64,000 nucleotides of DNA from Paenibacillus sp. FSL R5-0623. Lineage in GTDB: Bacteria > Bacillota > Bacilli > Paenibacillales > Paenibacillaceae. Each line of letters starts with the position of its first letter. The first letter of the stretch is position 1. The position numbers and the translations under genes are program-made. Positions 1-8,933 of the stretch are shown here, one piece after another. The stretch lies in assembly GCF_037974265.1 (NCBI RefSeq), contig NZ_CP150233.1:4464001-4528000 (forward strand), written 5' to 3'. The notes under the pieces were generated by a model that ran no database searches, was not told where the DNA came from, and saw only the letters and a list, made by a program, of their open reading frames with translations.

Positions 1-296
1 ACTTCCACTGTAGGGACTTTTACAGCATTGATTGCATCACGTATAGCATAGCTATAATGGGTAAATGCTCCGGCATTCAGTATTATTCCGTCTGCCTCAC
101 CCAACGCTGCATGAATGCGGTCAATGATGTCCCCTTCATGGTTCGATTGATAAAAAGCGATGGAGACGCCAATTTCATCAGCCTGTCTGCGAATTTTGTC
201 CTCAATATCCTTCAGACTAAGCGTTCCATAGATGCCCGGTTCACGTACACCAAGCATGTTCAGGTTCGGACCATTGATCACAATAATTCGTTTCAT
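1..296 (-). CDS. aroQ: 3-dehydroquinate dehydratase, type II (3' end outside window)
   Basis: The reading frame starts MKRIIVINGPNLNMLG at the ATG at 296 and runs off the left edge. The N-terminal strand-loop NGPNLNMLG, and later YQSNHEG and ILNAGAFTHYS, are the signature blocks of type II dehydroquinases: the Asn/His substrate-binding segments and the catalytic-loop Tyr region. These dodecameric cytoplasmic enzymes dehydrate 3-dehydroquinate to 3-dehydroshikimate in the shikimate pathway. About 98 of roughly 145 residues are present. It lies beside yqhR and yqhQ as in Bacillus, where the same gene is called yqhS. Its 3' neighbour is not visible. Confidence 0.93.
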   Translation of the reverse strand, partial: MKRIIVINGPNLNMLGVREPGIYGTLSLKDIEDKIRRQADEIGVSIAFYQSNHEGDIIDRIHAALGEADGIILNAGAFTHYSYAIRDAINAVKVPTVE

Positions 297-372
297 CGCT
301 GCTCCACCCTCTCTGCAAATAACCATCTGCTATTTTAACACAGGCATTGCCGGATTGAGAAGCTTTTTTGCG

Positions 373-951
373 CTATGCCCCCGCTTGCTCCGGCTCGCGT
401 TTACGTTCATCCGTGTACTCCATGGCTACCGTGTAACCAATGAACAGCCCCCATAACAAAAAGAAACAGAGTTCCGTGATGATTGAATCCCACGTTAAAC
501 CGTTCAAAGGTTTCATCATCCCCAGTTTTGGTCCGACCAGTATAAAGAGAATCAGCCACCAGACGATTCCATATACCATGCCGGGTAACGGCCCTTTCAG
601 TTTTCTAATCGTGAACGTGTAGAGTAAGGATGCCAAGATGGAAAAGACGATAAAAAACAGCCAGCCTGTCAAATGTCCTGCTGCGGTATATATATATTCA
701 TGTTTGAAAAAAGGCTCGGCCAGAAATCCGACAGGTACAATCGTAAAATGCAACAGATAGAATAGCCAATGCAACCCACCCCAGATAAAACCGGCAAAAA
801 AGCCAAGCTCTAACGCAAAGGGAAATGGCTTCGTGTAGTAGTGAGCTTGACCTTGTCTCTGGGTAGGGCGCCTGCCTCTGTCTTTTTGCTGCCGTTCTTT
901 CGGACGTTGGCCTTCATCTCGCGATGTATCTTCATGCGTACGCTCTGTCAT
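373..951 (-). CDS. yqhR: YqhR-like integral membrane protein
   Basis: 192 residues. The N terminus (about 1-40) is very polar and Arg/Gln-rich, so cytoplasmic. Four hydrophobic segments follow (roughly 45-70, 90-112, 120-142 and 150-175), and the tail is charged. The ATG at 951 follows a GAAGGAG ribosome-binding site. I assign YqhR from topology, length and its place between aroQ and yqhQ, a neighbourhood conserved in Bacillus. No biochemical role is known to me. It ends about 77 bases before the aroQ start on the same strand, so the two may be cotranscribed. Confidence 0.78.
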   Translation of the reverse strand: MTERTHEDTSRDEGQRPKERQQKDRGRRPTQRQGQAHYYTKPFPFALELGFFAGFIWGGLHWLFYLLHFTIVPVGFLAEPFFKHEYIYTAAGHLTGWLFFIVFSILASLLYTFTIRKLKGPLPGMVYGIVWWLILFILVGPKLGMMKPLNGLTWDSIITELCFFLLWGLFIGYTVAMEYTDERKREPEQAGA

Positions 952-1164
952 CGATATTCTCCTTCATTCAGTTGATAATCCCGTACTATGCCTCGAATTT
1001 TCTGCCTGATTCTACGAGGTAGTATGTTCAAAACAGGACAATCTTAACAACATCCTTCAAGGATTGACTCACAAACTAGAAATTGCGCTTAAAATTCGAT
1101 ACAATAGGGTTATTAAACTGCCTTTGATCGCGAAGGCTTAGAACAGAATAGGAAGGTGAATAAT

Positions 1165-2157
1165 TTGCCTCAACAATCCAAGCCTGTCAGCTATGGGGGG
1201 CAAGCTGTCATTGAAGGCGTAATGTTCGGTGGGAAACATGTCAACGTTACAGCTGTTCGTAGAAAAGACGGCGAAATTACGTATCTGGAAGTTCCCAAGC
1301 AAGACAAGTCCTGGGTCACGAAATTGCGGCGGATTCCTTTATTACGCGGAATTGTCAGCATTATAGATTCAAGCGTTAAAGGTAGCAGACATCTTAATTA
1401 TTCTGCTGACGCCTATGCTGATGATGAACTGGAACCGGAAGAGAAAGCCAAGCAAAAAGAGAAAGATGGTTCGGGCTGGAGCCTTAGCATGATTATTGGT
1501 GTTACCGCCGTAGCCATTCTTTCATTCCTTTTTGGTAAAGTGGTGCTCACATTGCTTCCTGTTGTTATCGAGAATTTTCTATTCAAAAATGCATTCGACA
1601 ATCAGTTTTTGCATAATTTACTGGAAGGCGGCATTAAGCTGATCCTGTTACTCGCCTATCTGTGGTTAATCTCACAGACGCCGATGATTAAACGTCTCTT
1701 CCAGTATCATGGAGCGGAACACAAAGTAATCAGCGCACATGAAGCTGGTGAAGAACTGACACCGGAGAACGTGCAAAAGTACAGCCGACTGCACTACCGC
1801 TGCGGAAGCAGTTTCATTATGTTGACTGTCATTATTGGAGTGTTTCTATACTCCCTCTTCACGTACGATAACCTCTGGGAACGGATGGGTCAGCGTCTAT
1901 TGTTATTGCCAGTTGTGCTAGGCATTTCTTTTGAACTGTTAAAGCTCACGAATTCAGTACGTGATATTCCTGTACTGCGTTATCTCGGATACCCGGGATT
2001 GTGGCTGCAATTGCTGACAACAAAAGAACCGACCAACGAACAGGTAGAAGTCTCCATTGCTTCGTTTAACCGTATGCGTGAGTTGGATGCCAAGCTTGCT
2101 AATGTCTCTGCTACGTCAGAAGTACCTGTTGCAACACTCGATCCTGTGAAAGGGTGA
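1165..2157 (+). CDS. yqhQ: YqhQ, DUF1385 family membrane protein
   Basis: About 330 residues. The start YGGQAVIEGVMFGG, the block QYHGAEHKVISAHEAGEELTPENVQKYSRLHYRCGSS (read in pieces) and RDIPVLRYLGYPGLWLQLLTT near the C terminus are hallmarks of DUF1385. Hydrophobic segments lie around residues 110-140, 155-175, 220-245 and 255-275. A GTG at 1156 would extend the frame by three codons, but the ribosome-binding site GGAAGGTG overlaps it. The TTG at 1165 sits six bases behind that site, so I prefer it. The gene is divergent from yqhR. Its function is unknown; membrane location is inferred. Confidence 0.88.
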   Translation: MPQQSKPVSYGGQAVIEGVMFGGKHVNVTAVRRKDGEITYLEVPKQDKSWVTKLRRIPLLRGIVSIIDSSVKGSRHLNYSADAYADDELEPEEKAKQKEKDGSGWSLSMIIGVTAVAILSFLFGKVVLTLLPVVIENFLFKNAFDNQFLHNLLEGGIKLILLLAYLWLISQTPMIKRLFQYHGAEHKVISAHEAGEELTPENVQKYSRLHYRCGSSFIMLTVIIGVFLYSLFTYDNLWERMGQRLLLLPVVLGISFELLKLTNSVRDIPVLRYLGYPGLWLQLLTTKEPTNEQVEVSIASFNRMRELDAKLANVSATSEVPVATLDPVKG

Positions 2158-2162
2158 ATGAT

Positions 2163-2495
2163 ATGAACAAGCAGGCAATCTTATTTTGGACGTTCATCGC
2201 ACTAGCTGCTGTTGGAGTCTTGACTTGGCTGGGGAATGCTAGTCCATCCAGGATCATTATTCCTCTGGTCGTGTTCGGAGCCGTATTCCTGCTGTACAAA
2301 TATCCGCCTCGTCGCTGGGCAAGCAAAACCAAATCACCAAAGATTAAACCATCGGCACGAACCATGGCGAAAGTTAATGCACAGTCCAGTGCCAGAAAGA
2401 GCAGCGGCTCTTCAAAGAAACGTAAGGATTATCCTTTCCAAGTGATTCAGGGACAAAAAGGTAAAAGCGATGAAGATATACCGAAATTTCACTAA
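2163..2495 (+). CDS. Small membrane protein with basic tail, downstream of yqhQ
   Basis: About 110 residues: two adjacent hydrophobic helices (roughly residues 3-40), then a Ser/Lys/Arg-rich tail (KTKSPKIKPSARTMAK, SSGSSKKRKDYPFQVIQGQKG). It starts at the very end of yqhQ. A GTG at 2154 overlaps the yqhQ stop, but AAAGGG leads with good spacing to the ATG at 2163. The tail resembles the basic, possibly RNA- or ribosome-facing ends of small Bacillales membrane proteins. I recognise no domain. Cotranscription with yqhQ is implied by the overlap, and a terminator follows at once. Confidence 0.75.
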   Translation: MNKQAILFWTFIALAAVGVLTWLGNASPSRIIIPLVVFGAVFLLYKYPPRRWASKTKSPKIKPSARTMAKVNAQSSARKSSGSSKKRKDYPFQVIQGQKGKSDEDIPKFH

Positions 2496-2512
2496 AAGCT
2501 ACTGAAGATACA

Positions 2513-2553
2513 AAAAAAGCAGTTCTCCCAACTTGCGGAGAATTGCTTTTTTC
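2513..2553 (+). terminator. Rho-independent terminator after the yqhQ operon
   Basis: Inverted repeat AAGCAGTTCTCC / GGAGAATTGCTT with a short loop and a run of T on the plus side. The A-rich 5' flank would also give a T tail to transcription from the right, so it may serve the convergent patatin gene as well. Confidence 0.85.
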
Positions 2554-2557
2554 ACGT

Positions 2558-3559
2558 TTATACAGGGATCAGAGGCGGAGCTTCTGCCTGTTTCTTGCGC
2601 AATTCTTTTCTTTGTTTGTCCAGCTGTTCATCATACATTTTCATATTCCATCCGTTGAAAAAGTCGTTCCCTGCGGTTGCACCTGATCGATATAAGGCTG
2701 TGCTGTCCTGTAAAGATAAATGAAATTGCGTTGGTTTAATCCCAAGCGTTGGTATCTTCACTGTACGAAACCGGTTAATCTGTTCGATATAGCGTTCATC
2801 ATGTGCTGTGAGCATCGTCTCCACAAGGGCCTGAAGCATGCTTAGCGGTCCTTTAATCCGGGCTGGTTCCACTTCCGTCTTCCCCACCATTTTGAATCCG
2901 ACAACCGGAATAATGTCTCCCCCTCGTTCCGAACGCTCACCATCGAAGAGCCACAATGGAAAATTGCTAAGCAATCCACCATCCACGACATATACGAACT
3001 GATCTTGAAAAGGTAAACCTTTGGAGAATACCGGCGATTTGCGTATGACTACCGGATCGAAAAAATACGGAATACTGCAACTCATACGTACCGCTTTTGC
3101 AACATCCAGCTTGGCAGGATCAATGCCAAACCGCCGAATATCGTCCGGCAGCACCAGAATGGTCCCATTGGATATATCGGACGCCGTAATAAGCAACTTA
3201 CCTTGCGGCAAGTCAGCGAATGTGCGAATTCCTTTCTGCTCCAGCATCTTGCGAATCCATGATTCCAGCGCCTCCCCCGAATACAAACCTTTCTTCAAGA
3301 ACAGCCTTGCTGCCGGTCCGATCCATCGGGTATTAAATATGGGGGAACGACGAAGCAATGAAACAAAGGGGGTATTCTCAATAATGACTTTCATCTCTTC
3401 AGCCCGGTAACCTGCCGCTAGCAGAGCAGCTACAATGGAGCCGGATGATGTGCCTGCCACCCGATTGAACTGAATGCCACAGTCTTGAGCACCCTGCACA
3501 GCACCTGCAAGCGAGATCCCTTTGACGCCTCCACCTTCAAACACCGCGTTAATTAACAT
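2558..3559 (-). CDS. Patatin-like phospholipase
   Basis: About 333 residues. The N terminus MLINAVFEGGGVKGISLAGA carries the oxyanion-hole glycine loop (GGGxKG). GTSSG (about residues 38-42) is the GxSxG nucleophile elbow, and VVDGGLLSNFP (about 190-200) holds the DGG with the catalytic Asp. This is the Ser-Asp dyad of bacterial patatins (RssA type), which deacylate phospholipids; no signal peptide is seen, so it is probably cytoplasmic. The frame could extend to a GTG at 3604, but that codon lies inside a terminator hairpin, so I take the ATG at 3559. The tail KQRKELRKKQAE is strongly charged. Confidence 0.88.
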   Translation of the reverse strand: MLINAVFEGGGVKGISLAGAVQGAQDCGIQFNRVAGTSSGSIVAALLAAGYRAEEMKVIIENTPFVSLLRRSPIFNTRWIGPAARLFLKKGLYSGEALESWIRKMLEQKGIRTFADLPQGKLLITASDISNGTILVLPDDIRRFGIDPAKLDVAKAVRMSCSIPYFFDPVVIRKSPVFSKGLPFQDQFVYVVDGGLLSNFPLWLFDGERSERGGDIIPVVGFKMVGKTEVEPARIKGPLSMLQALVETMLTAHDERYIEQINRFRTVKIPTLGIKPTQFHLSLQDSTALYRSGATAGNDFFNGWNMKMYDEQLDKQRKELRKKQAEAPPLIPV

Positions 3560-3623
3560 AACAAAAAACCCCCGTTCTCCAGGCAGCCACGTTTCTACTG
3601 CCACTCTATGAGAACAAGGGTTT
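3560..3623 (-). terminator. Terminator hairpin directly upstream of the patatin start
   Basis: On the minus strand AAACCCTTGTTCTC pairs with GAGAACGGGGGTTT (14 pairs, two of them G-U, so stable only in this orientation). An inner GGCAG/CTGCC helix and a six-T run follow, and the tract ends three bases before the patatin ATG. It sits about 30 bases after the stop of the GHL10 gene, so it most simply ends that transcript. See findings for the other reading. Confidence 0.8.
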
Positions 3624-3650
3624 GTCTTATCACTGTATTGTTAAAATGTT

Positions 3651-5261
3651 TTATAGACCATAGTAGGCTTTTAATTTGGCAATCAAGCCGAGAGGGTTCT
3701 TCGTCAAGTACTGTGAACTAAAGAAAATATCTCCTTTGACCGAACCATACTTCTTGTTGTAGTTCAGCTGATCGATGATCTCCTGTGATGTCTGCCAGCC
3801 AATCTCTGGCGTACCTAACTTATAAGGTGAGTGGCCGATATACAATTTTACATTTGTGTTAGCGACTTCATTCGCCCACCAGTCCACGACTTTGTCGTAA
3901 CGGGCTACGTTCAGTGTCATACTCCAATACACCTGCGGAGCGACATAGTCGATCCACTCCTGGTTAATCCATGTCCGCACATCTGCATTCATGCTGTCAT
4001 ACGCGGTTACTCCTGCTTTGGTATCAGAGCCTGTCAGATCAACGGATTTGTTACGCCATACACCAAATGGACTAATTCCATATTCAACGTTAGCTTTCAC
4101 GCTGTGAATACTCTGTCCGAGCTGCTTAACGAACTGATTGATATTGTCCCGACGCCATTCAGCACGGTCTTTGGTATTCAATGTGTTATAGGTTTTGAAA
4201 GCTGCATCATCATTAAAAGTCACATTGGACGGATAGAAATAATCATCCAGATGTACGCCATCAATATCATACTGATTGACCACTTCCATGATCGTATCGA
4301 TAATATGCTGTCTGGCTTCCGGGATACCCGGGTTAATGTACAATTTGCCGGATGCATTCACAATCCAGTCGGGATGAAGCTTCGAGATGTGGTTTGCAGC
4401 CAAGTTCGATGTACTCGCTGAGTTCGTTGCTCTAAACGGATTAAACCAAGCATGGAACTCCAGGCCTCGTTTGTGTGCTTCCTCGACCATAAACGCGAGG
4501 GGATCATAACCTGGATCTTTACCTTGTGTTCCTGTCAATACGCTGTTCCAAGGTACCAGACCTGAAGGATAGATGGCATCCCCGTTGGCTCTCACTTGAA
4601 CGAATACGGCATTAATGCCCATTCCTTGCAACGTATCGAGCTGTTTCGTGTACTCCTGCTTTTGCTTCTCTACATTTCCCTTCGCCCCGGATGAAGGCCA
4701 GTCTCCATTCACAGTGGAGATCCATGCTCCCCGCATCTCTTCAGAAGCTGGTACAGTGCCCGTACCTCCAGGCTCTGCTGGAATTGCCGGAGTTGGTTCA
4801 GGAGTTGGGACTGATTCGTCTCCTGTGTACAGATCAATGGTCTGGGCTGCCTGATTCCAGTTCACTCGAATGCCCAGATTCTCACTGACGAATCGAATGG
4901 GTACCATGACCCGACCTTGTTTCAATTCAACCGATGCATCCAGACCAACTACAGCGTTATCCACGCTCGCCTGCTGGCGCCCGCTCGTCATAGAGATGAC
5001 CGAATCGGATTTCTGAATGGTCACGGTACGAGTAGCTTGAGACCATAGAACAGACGCACCCAGTCCTTCGCTAATAACACGCAGAGGCACCATCGTTACA
5101 TTTACTTTGGGCAAGATGTAGGGTGATACATCCGATTCCAAACGGTTGCCGTCTAGAAAAATAGCGATTTCCTTCTGCCCGGCTGCTTGTGCCGTCATGC
5201 CTGCTGTCTGAAATCCAAGGACAAAAATGAGCAACAGCATCAATCCTTTACGAACGTTCAT
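3651..5261 (-). CDS. Secreted GHL10-type glycosyl hydrolase with copper-amine-oxidase-like N-terminal domain
   Basis: 536 residues. A signal peptide (1-26, ending AQA) leads to a copper amine oxidase N-terminal-like fold (about 32-145, with two VPLRVISE / VPIRFVSENLG repeats typical of Paenibacillus stalk domains). A Pro/Glu linker follows (about 150-170), then a glycosyl hydrolase-like 10 (formerly DUF187) barrel. The barrel begins EMRGAWISTVNGDWPS and contains GINAVFVQVRANGDAIYPS, FHAWFNPFR, DGVHLDDYFYP (a probable catalytic-acid region) and YISPFG-like blocks. Family members are thought to act on cell-wall or polysaccharide glycans; the exact substrate cannot be read here. It has its own terminator. 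Confidence 0.9.
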   Translation of the reverse strand: MNVRKGLMLLLIFVLGFQTAGMTAQAAGQKEIAIFLDGNRLESDVSPYILPKVNVTMVPLRVISEGLGASVLWSQATRTVTIQKSDSVISMTSGRQQASVDNAVVGLDASVELKQGRVMVPIRFVSENLGIRVNWNQAAQTIDLYTGDESVPTPEPTPAIPAEPGGTGTVPASEEMRGAWISTVNGDWPSSGAKGNVEKQKQEYTKQLDTLQGMGINAVFVQVRANGDAIYPSGLVPWNSVLTGTQGKDPGYDPLAFMVEEAHKRGLEFHAWFNPFRATNSASTSNLAANHISKLHPDWIVNASGKLYINPGIPEARQHIIDTIMEVVNQYDIDGVHLDDYFYPSNVTFNDDAAFKTYNTLNTKDRAEWRRDNINQFVKQLGQSIHSVKANVEYGISPFGVWRNKSVDLTGSDTKAGVTAYDSMNADVRTWINQEWIDYVAPQVYWSMTLNVARYDKVVDWWANEVANTNVKLYIGHSPYKLGTPEIGWQTSQEIIDQLNYNKKYGSVKGDIFFSSQYLTKNPLGLIAKLKAYYGL

Positions 5262-5370
5262 TAGTGCAGTCCTCCAAAATCATTATAAATTTGCGGTAAA
5301 TTCTACTAGTTTAATAGACGCTCCTACCGTTCGTTTAGTTGCGAAAATCACCAAATTATGGTGTGATTGC

Positions 5371-5412
5371 ACAAAAAAAAATGCTTCCTGCCATTGAAAC
5401 GGCAAGAAGCAT
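5371..5412 (-). terminator. Terminator after mntR
   Basis: ATGCTTCTTGCC / GGCAGGAAGCAT hairpin (minus sense) with an eight-base loop and a nine-T tail, about 60 bases after the mntR stop. Confidence 0.88.
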
Positions 5413-5470
5413 CCTTTGATCACGGGATACGATTCATTGTATATCACCATGTGTATTCCACTGCTGAAAC

Positions 5471-5899
5471 TTAAGACTCCGTATTACTCATGACATCCTG
5501 AAGATTTTTGAGGTCACGCAACCGGCTCTCATCCTGACGGAAGTATTCAACCAAGGACTCAATGCATGTAATGGAGTCCCAGCTCAGATGATGTTCAATG
5601 CCTTCAACATCATTGTAGATATTTTGTTCCTGAACACCAATCGTTGTCAAAAATTGTTCAAGCAGATGATGGCGCTCCATCAAACGTTTGCCCATCTTTT
5701 TGCCTTTTGGAGTAAGCACCAGTCCGCGGTACTTTTCATAGATCAGGTACTCGTCTTTGTCCAGCTTTTGGATCATCTTCGTCACCGATGAAGGATGTAC
5801 TTCCAGTCCTTCAGCTATATCAGACACACGAGCATAGCCCTTTTCATCAATTAATTTGTATATACGCTCCAAATAATCTTCCATACTGGGCGTTGGCAT
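5471..5899 (-). CDS. mntR: Manganese-responsive transcriptional regulator MntR (DtxR family)
   Basis: 142 residues, the usual length of Bacillus MntR (no SH3 domain). The start MPTPSMEDYLERIYKL, the winged helix-turn-helix SDIAEGLEVHPSSVTKMIQKLDKD (read in pieces) and EGIEHHLSWDSI are all typical. Expected Mn-binding positions are visible: Asp8 (MEDYL), Glu99, the His103/His104 region and Glu100-type residues. The protein binds Mn(II) and represses manganese uptake genes. No Mn transporter lies next to it, so its targets are elsewhere. It is monocistronic. Confidence 0.95.
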   Translation of the reverse strand: MPTPSMEDYLERIYKLIDEKGYARVSDIAEGLEVHPSSVTKMIQKLDKDEYLIYEKYRGLVLTPKGKKMGKRLMERHHLLEQFLTTIGVQEQNIYNDVEGIEHHLSWDSITCIESLVEYFRQDESRLRDLKNLQDVMSNTES

Positions 5900-6091
5900 C
5901 TGCTTCCCTCTTTTCTCTCTGACCGGCCCCTATTCGTGCCTGGTCCCTATCTTATAATGATACATGTTATCAATACGCATTGGCAAGTCCTGCACAGTTC
6001 GGAGCGCGTTGTTACACAAGTAATTGGCAGGCGTGACTTCTCCCCAAACGAGGCAAACTAAGCAAAGTTCCGCATCGAAAGGAGTGATTTC

Positions 6092-7162
6092 GTGAGTACA
6101 AGTGTAGCCTCACCGCCAGTTCGTAAAGCAAAAGGTACTAAACCCTTTATTCCCGATTTGGTGTATTTTGAACCCGGTGCGTTGGAATATGATAAAGGCA
6201 AACGGATTATGGAGTGGGTGACATCCAAAAACATACCTTATCAGATGACCACATCCCATAACCGAATCACAAACTTGCCGGGTGAAACAGAACAAGAAAA
6301 ATATCGGATGGCAAAGCGAACTCTGGTCGTTGGTGTGCGCAAGACACTCAAGTTTGACCAGTCGAAACCTTCAGCGGAATATGCCATTCCCATCTCTACA
6401 GGCTGTATGGGGCACTGCCATTATTGTTATCTTCAAACTACACTTGGTGCGAAACCTTATGTCCGTGTCTATGTTAATACCGAGGAGATCATTCAGGCAG
6501 CCAAAGGATACATCGAAGAACGCGCGCCTGAAATCACACGATTTGAAGCTGCCTGTACATCCGATCCCGTAGGACTGGAGCATATCACGGAGAATTTAAG
6601 TGACTTGATCCGTTTTATGGCTGAAGAAGAATATGGGCGCTTGCGATTTGTAACCAAATATCATCATGTTGATCCGTTGCTGAACCTTAAACATAACGGC
6701 CATACCCGTATCCGGTTTAGTGTCAATTCGGATTATGTCATCAAAAACTTTGAACCGGCTACCTCCAGATTTGAGGAACGTATTGAAGCTGCTGGCAAAA
6801 TTGCACACGCCGGTTATCCCTTGGGATTCATTATCGCTCCTATCATGTGGTATGAAGGCTGGGAAGAAGGATACTCGGAGCTGTTGCAGAAGCTGGCAGA
6901 TACGCTTCCAGAGGAAGCAACCAAGGATCTTACCTTTGAGATGATCCAGCACCGTTTTACCAAAACGGCCAAAGCAACCATTGAGAAACGTTATCCCAAA
7001 ACCAAGCTGGAGATGGATATCGAGAAACGCAAGATGAAATGGGGCCGTTGGGGTCAGTACAAGTATGTGTATAAGGATGACCAGCAGGATGCGCTACGCG
7101 AATTCATTACGGAACGGATCTTTGAACATTTTCCACTAGCCAATATTGATTACTTTACCTAA
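6092..7162 (+). CDS. splB: Spore photoproduct lyase (radical SAM)
   Basis: 356 residues, close to the usual 340-350. CMGHCHYC (about residues 106-113) is the CxxxCxxC radical-SAM cluster motif, preceded by PISTG. FEAACTSDPVG, FVTKYHHVDPLL and RIRFSVNSDYV match SplB. The conserved hydrogen-donor Cys seems to be the one in the AACTSD block. The enzyme repairs thymine spore photoproduct during germination, which marks the host as an endospore former. The start is the GTG at 6092, eight bases behind AAAGGAG. No splA-like gene precedes it. It is expected to be forespore-expressed, but I do not claim a promoter. Confidence 0.95.
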   Translation: MSTSVASPPVRKAKGTKPFIPDLVYFEPGALEYDKGKRIMEWVTSKNIPYQMTTSHNRITNLPGETEQEKYRMAKRTLVVGVRKTLKFDQSKPSAEYAIPISTGCMGHCHYCYLQTTLGAKPYVRVYVNTEEIIQAAKGYIEERAPEITRFEAACTSDPVGLEHITENLSDLIRFMAEEEYGRLRFVTKYHHVDPLLNLKHNGHTRIRFSVNSDYVIKNFEPATSRFEERIEAAGKIAHAGYPLGFIIAPIMWYEGWEEGYSELLQKLADTLPEEATKDLTFEMIQHRFTKTAKATIEKRYPKTKLEMDIEKRKMKWGRWGQYKYVYKDDQQDALREFITERIFEHFPLANIDYFT

Positions 7163-7219
7163 ACGAAAAACAGGACTGCTTATAATGATATGCTGGTATA
7201 TGCATTTCTAACAAACGAT

Positions 7220-7270
7220 TAAAAAGCAGGTTACATGACCCAGAGTGTCTCTGGTAACATGTAGCCTGCT
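7220..7270 (-). terminator. Terminator of the zinc/ccdA operon
   Basis: On the minus strand AGCAGGCTACATG pairs with CATGTAACCTGCT (one G-U), extended by CCAG/CTGG, and ends in five T. It lies between the convergent splB and ccdA genes. The T tail is only on the minus side. Confidence 0.8.
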
Positions 7271-7314
7271 ATGCCATACATAATAATTAATAATACTTGA
7301 ATTCAGTCATCCGT

Positions 7315-8028
7315 TTAAATAATCATCCAGTCTGGTGTAATCTGCTGCAACCAGATGGTAATCTTCGTCATCTGATCTGTAAAAAGTAATACCCCAAGGA
7401 ACAACATTAATGCTCCTCCGACTTTCATCATGACATTGGAATACCGTAAGATCCAGCGTGTCGAACCGATGAAAAACGCCAAAATGAAAAACGGGATTGC
7501 AAACCCTGCCGTATAACCTGTAATCAACGCCAGCCAGGTCGTGGGCTCACTTGCAGCCATAGCAATGATTGCTGTTAGAATAGGGCCAATACACGGCGAC
7601 CAGCCTGCTGAGAAACCGATGCCAAATATAAAAGAGCCCAGATAGCCTGCTGGTTTCCATTTCATATCCAACTTTCGTTCCTTCATCAGAAACTGCGGCT
7701 TGAACACCCCAAGCAAAAACAACCCCATAAGCATAATCAGAATCGCAGACAATTGACGAATCAATTCACGGTTATCATTGAAAAATTGGCCAAACAGTCC
7801 AGCACCAAGGCCAAGCGAATAAAATACTGCCGAGAAGCCTAAAATAAACGCCAGCGTATGCGTCATGGTCTTAAAGCGGACTTCACGCTGATTGCGGTCA
7901 TCCTTCAATTGCTGCACCGTCATACCTGTAATGTAGGAGAGGTATGATGGATACAGCGGAAGACAACATGGTGATATAAATGAGACCAAGCCTGCTACAA
8001 AAGCCATCCATACATTAACATCAGGCAT
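7315..8028 (-). CDS. ccdA: CcdA-like thiol-disulfide exchange membrane protein
   Basis: About 237 residues with six hydrophobic helices. FISPCCLPLYPSYLSY near the N terminus and GFSAGWSPCIGPIL in the fourth helix carry the paired Pro-Cys motifs of the CcdA/DsbD beta-domain family. These pass electrons from cytoplasmic thioredoxin to extracytoplasmic partners, for example in cytochrome c maturation or spore cortex synthesis. I prefer the ATG at 8028 behind AAGGGAG over the GTG at 8058. It lies 50 bases after znuB on the same strand and before the shared terminator, so it appears to be the last gene of the zinc operon, which is an unusual partner. Confidence 0.88.
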   Translation of the reverse strand: MPDVNVWMAFVAGLVSFISPCCLPLYPSYLSYITGMTVQQLKDDRNQREVRFKTMTHTLAFILGFSAVFYSLGLGAGLFGQFFNDNRELIRQLSAILIMLMGLFLLGVFKPQFLMKERKLDMKWKPAGYLGSFIFGIGFSAGWSPCIGPILTAIIAMAASEPTTWLALITGYTAGFAIPFFILAFFIGSTRWILRYSNVMMKVGGALMLFLGVLLFTDQMTKITIWLQQITPDWMII

Positions 8029-8077
8029 GAAGCGGATGTCTCCCTTCCCCGGGCTCACGTGCTTGCTCGTTCAGTCG

Positions 8078-8890
8078 TCAGGCTCGGAACCCTTTTTTTC
8101 CAATCATCGTCAGAATCAGCATCATGATCAGCAATAATACAATCGTTGCTCCAGGTGCGAGGTTCCAGATACCTGCTACAACCAGTCCAAGGACTACGGC
8201 AATTTCGCCGATAACCACGGACAAAATAATGGCGGATTTGAAACTTCGAGCCATCAACAGGCTGACCGCTACCGGAATGGTTAATAGCGCTGACACCAGG
8301 AGCGCACCAACAATCTTGATCGCCGTGCTTATGACAAGTGCTGTCATCACCGTGATTAACATGTTCAGAATTCTCACAGGCAACCCTGTAACCGCTGCCG
8401 CATCTTCCTCAAAGCTGAGCAGGAAAAATTCCTTATGTAACAATGCCACTACAATCACCACAATCAGCGTAACCACACCTACAAGCTTCAGATCCGTAGC
8501 ATCTAATGTATATATACTGCCGAACAAATAACTCATGACATCTGCATTATATCCTTTGCCCAGCGTAAAGAACAAGGAAGCAAGAGCCACGCCACCGGAC
8601 ATGATAATGGCAATCGATAATTCGGCGTAACTCTTGTACGCTTTGCGCAATTTCTCTATCGCAAATGAAGCAAGCACGGCAAATATCAAGCCCACTGCAA
8701 TGGGATACACTTCAATCAGGAATCCAAGTGCAACACCGGCAATGGTCACATGAGACAAGGTGTCTCCGATCATGGATAACCGCCGCAAGACCAGGAACAG
8801 TCCGATTAACGGAGCGGTAATGCCAATTAACAACCCACCCGCCAGGGCACGCTGAAAAAAATCACTCATTAATATTTCCAAAACAAACAC
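8078..8890 (-). CDS. znuB: Zinc ABC transporter permease ZnuB/AdcB
   Basis: 270 residues with eight or so hydrophobic segments. LIGLFLVLRRLSMIGDTLSHVTIAGVALG is the family-defining metal ABC-3 block, and AAAVTGLPVRILNMLITVMTAL is the cytoplasmic coupling region. It forms the membrane channel for zinc with ZnuC and the lipoprotein ZnuA. The exact start is open: GAAGGAG lies just before the GTG at 8890, and an in-frame TTG (8881) and ATG (8869) follow. It starts about 40 bases after znuC. Confidence 0.93.
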   Translation of the reverse strand: MFVLEILMSDFFQRALAGGLLIGITAPLIGLFLVLRRLSMIGDTLSHVTIAGVALGFLIEVYPIAVGLIFAVLASFAIEKLRKAYKSYAELSIAIIMSGGVALASLFFTLGKGYNADVMSYLFGSIYTLDATDLKLVGVVTLIVVIVVALLHKEFFLLSFEEDAAAVTGLPVRILNMLITVMTALVISTAIKIVGALLVSALLTIPVAVSLLMARSFKSAIILSVVIGEIAVVLGLVVAGIWNLAPGATIVLLLIMMLILTMIGKKGFRA

Positions 8891-8933
8891 GACTCCTTCG
8901 GCCTTACTCTAATCTAATGGGCCATAAATACGG

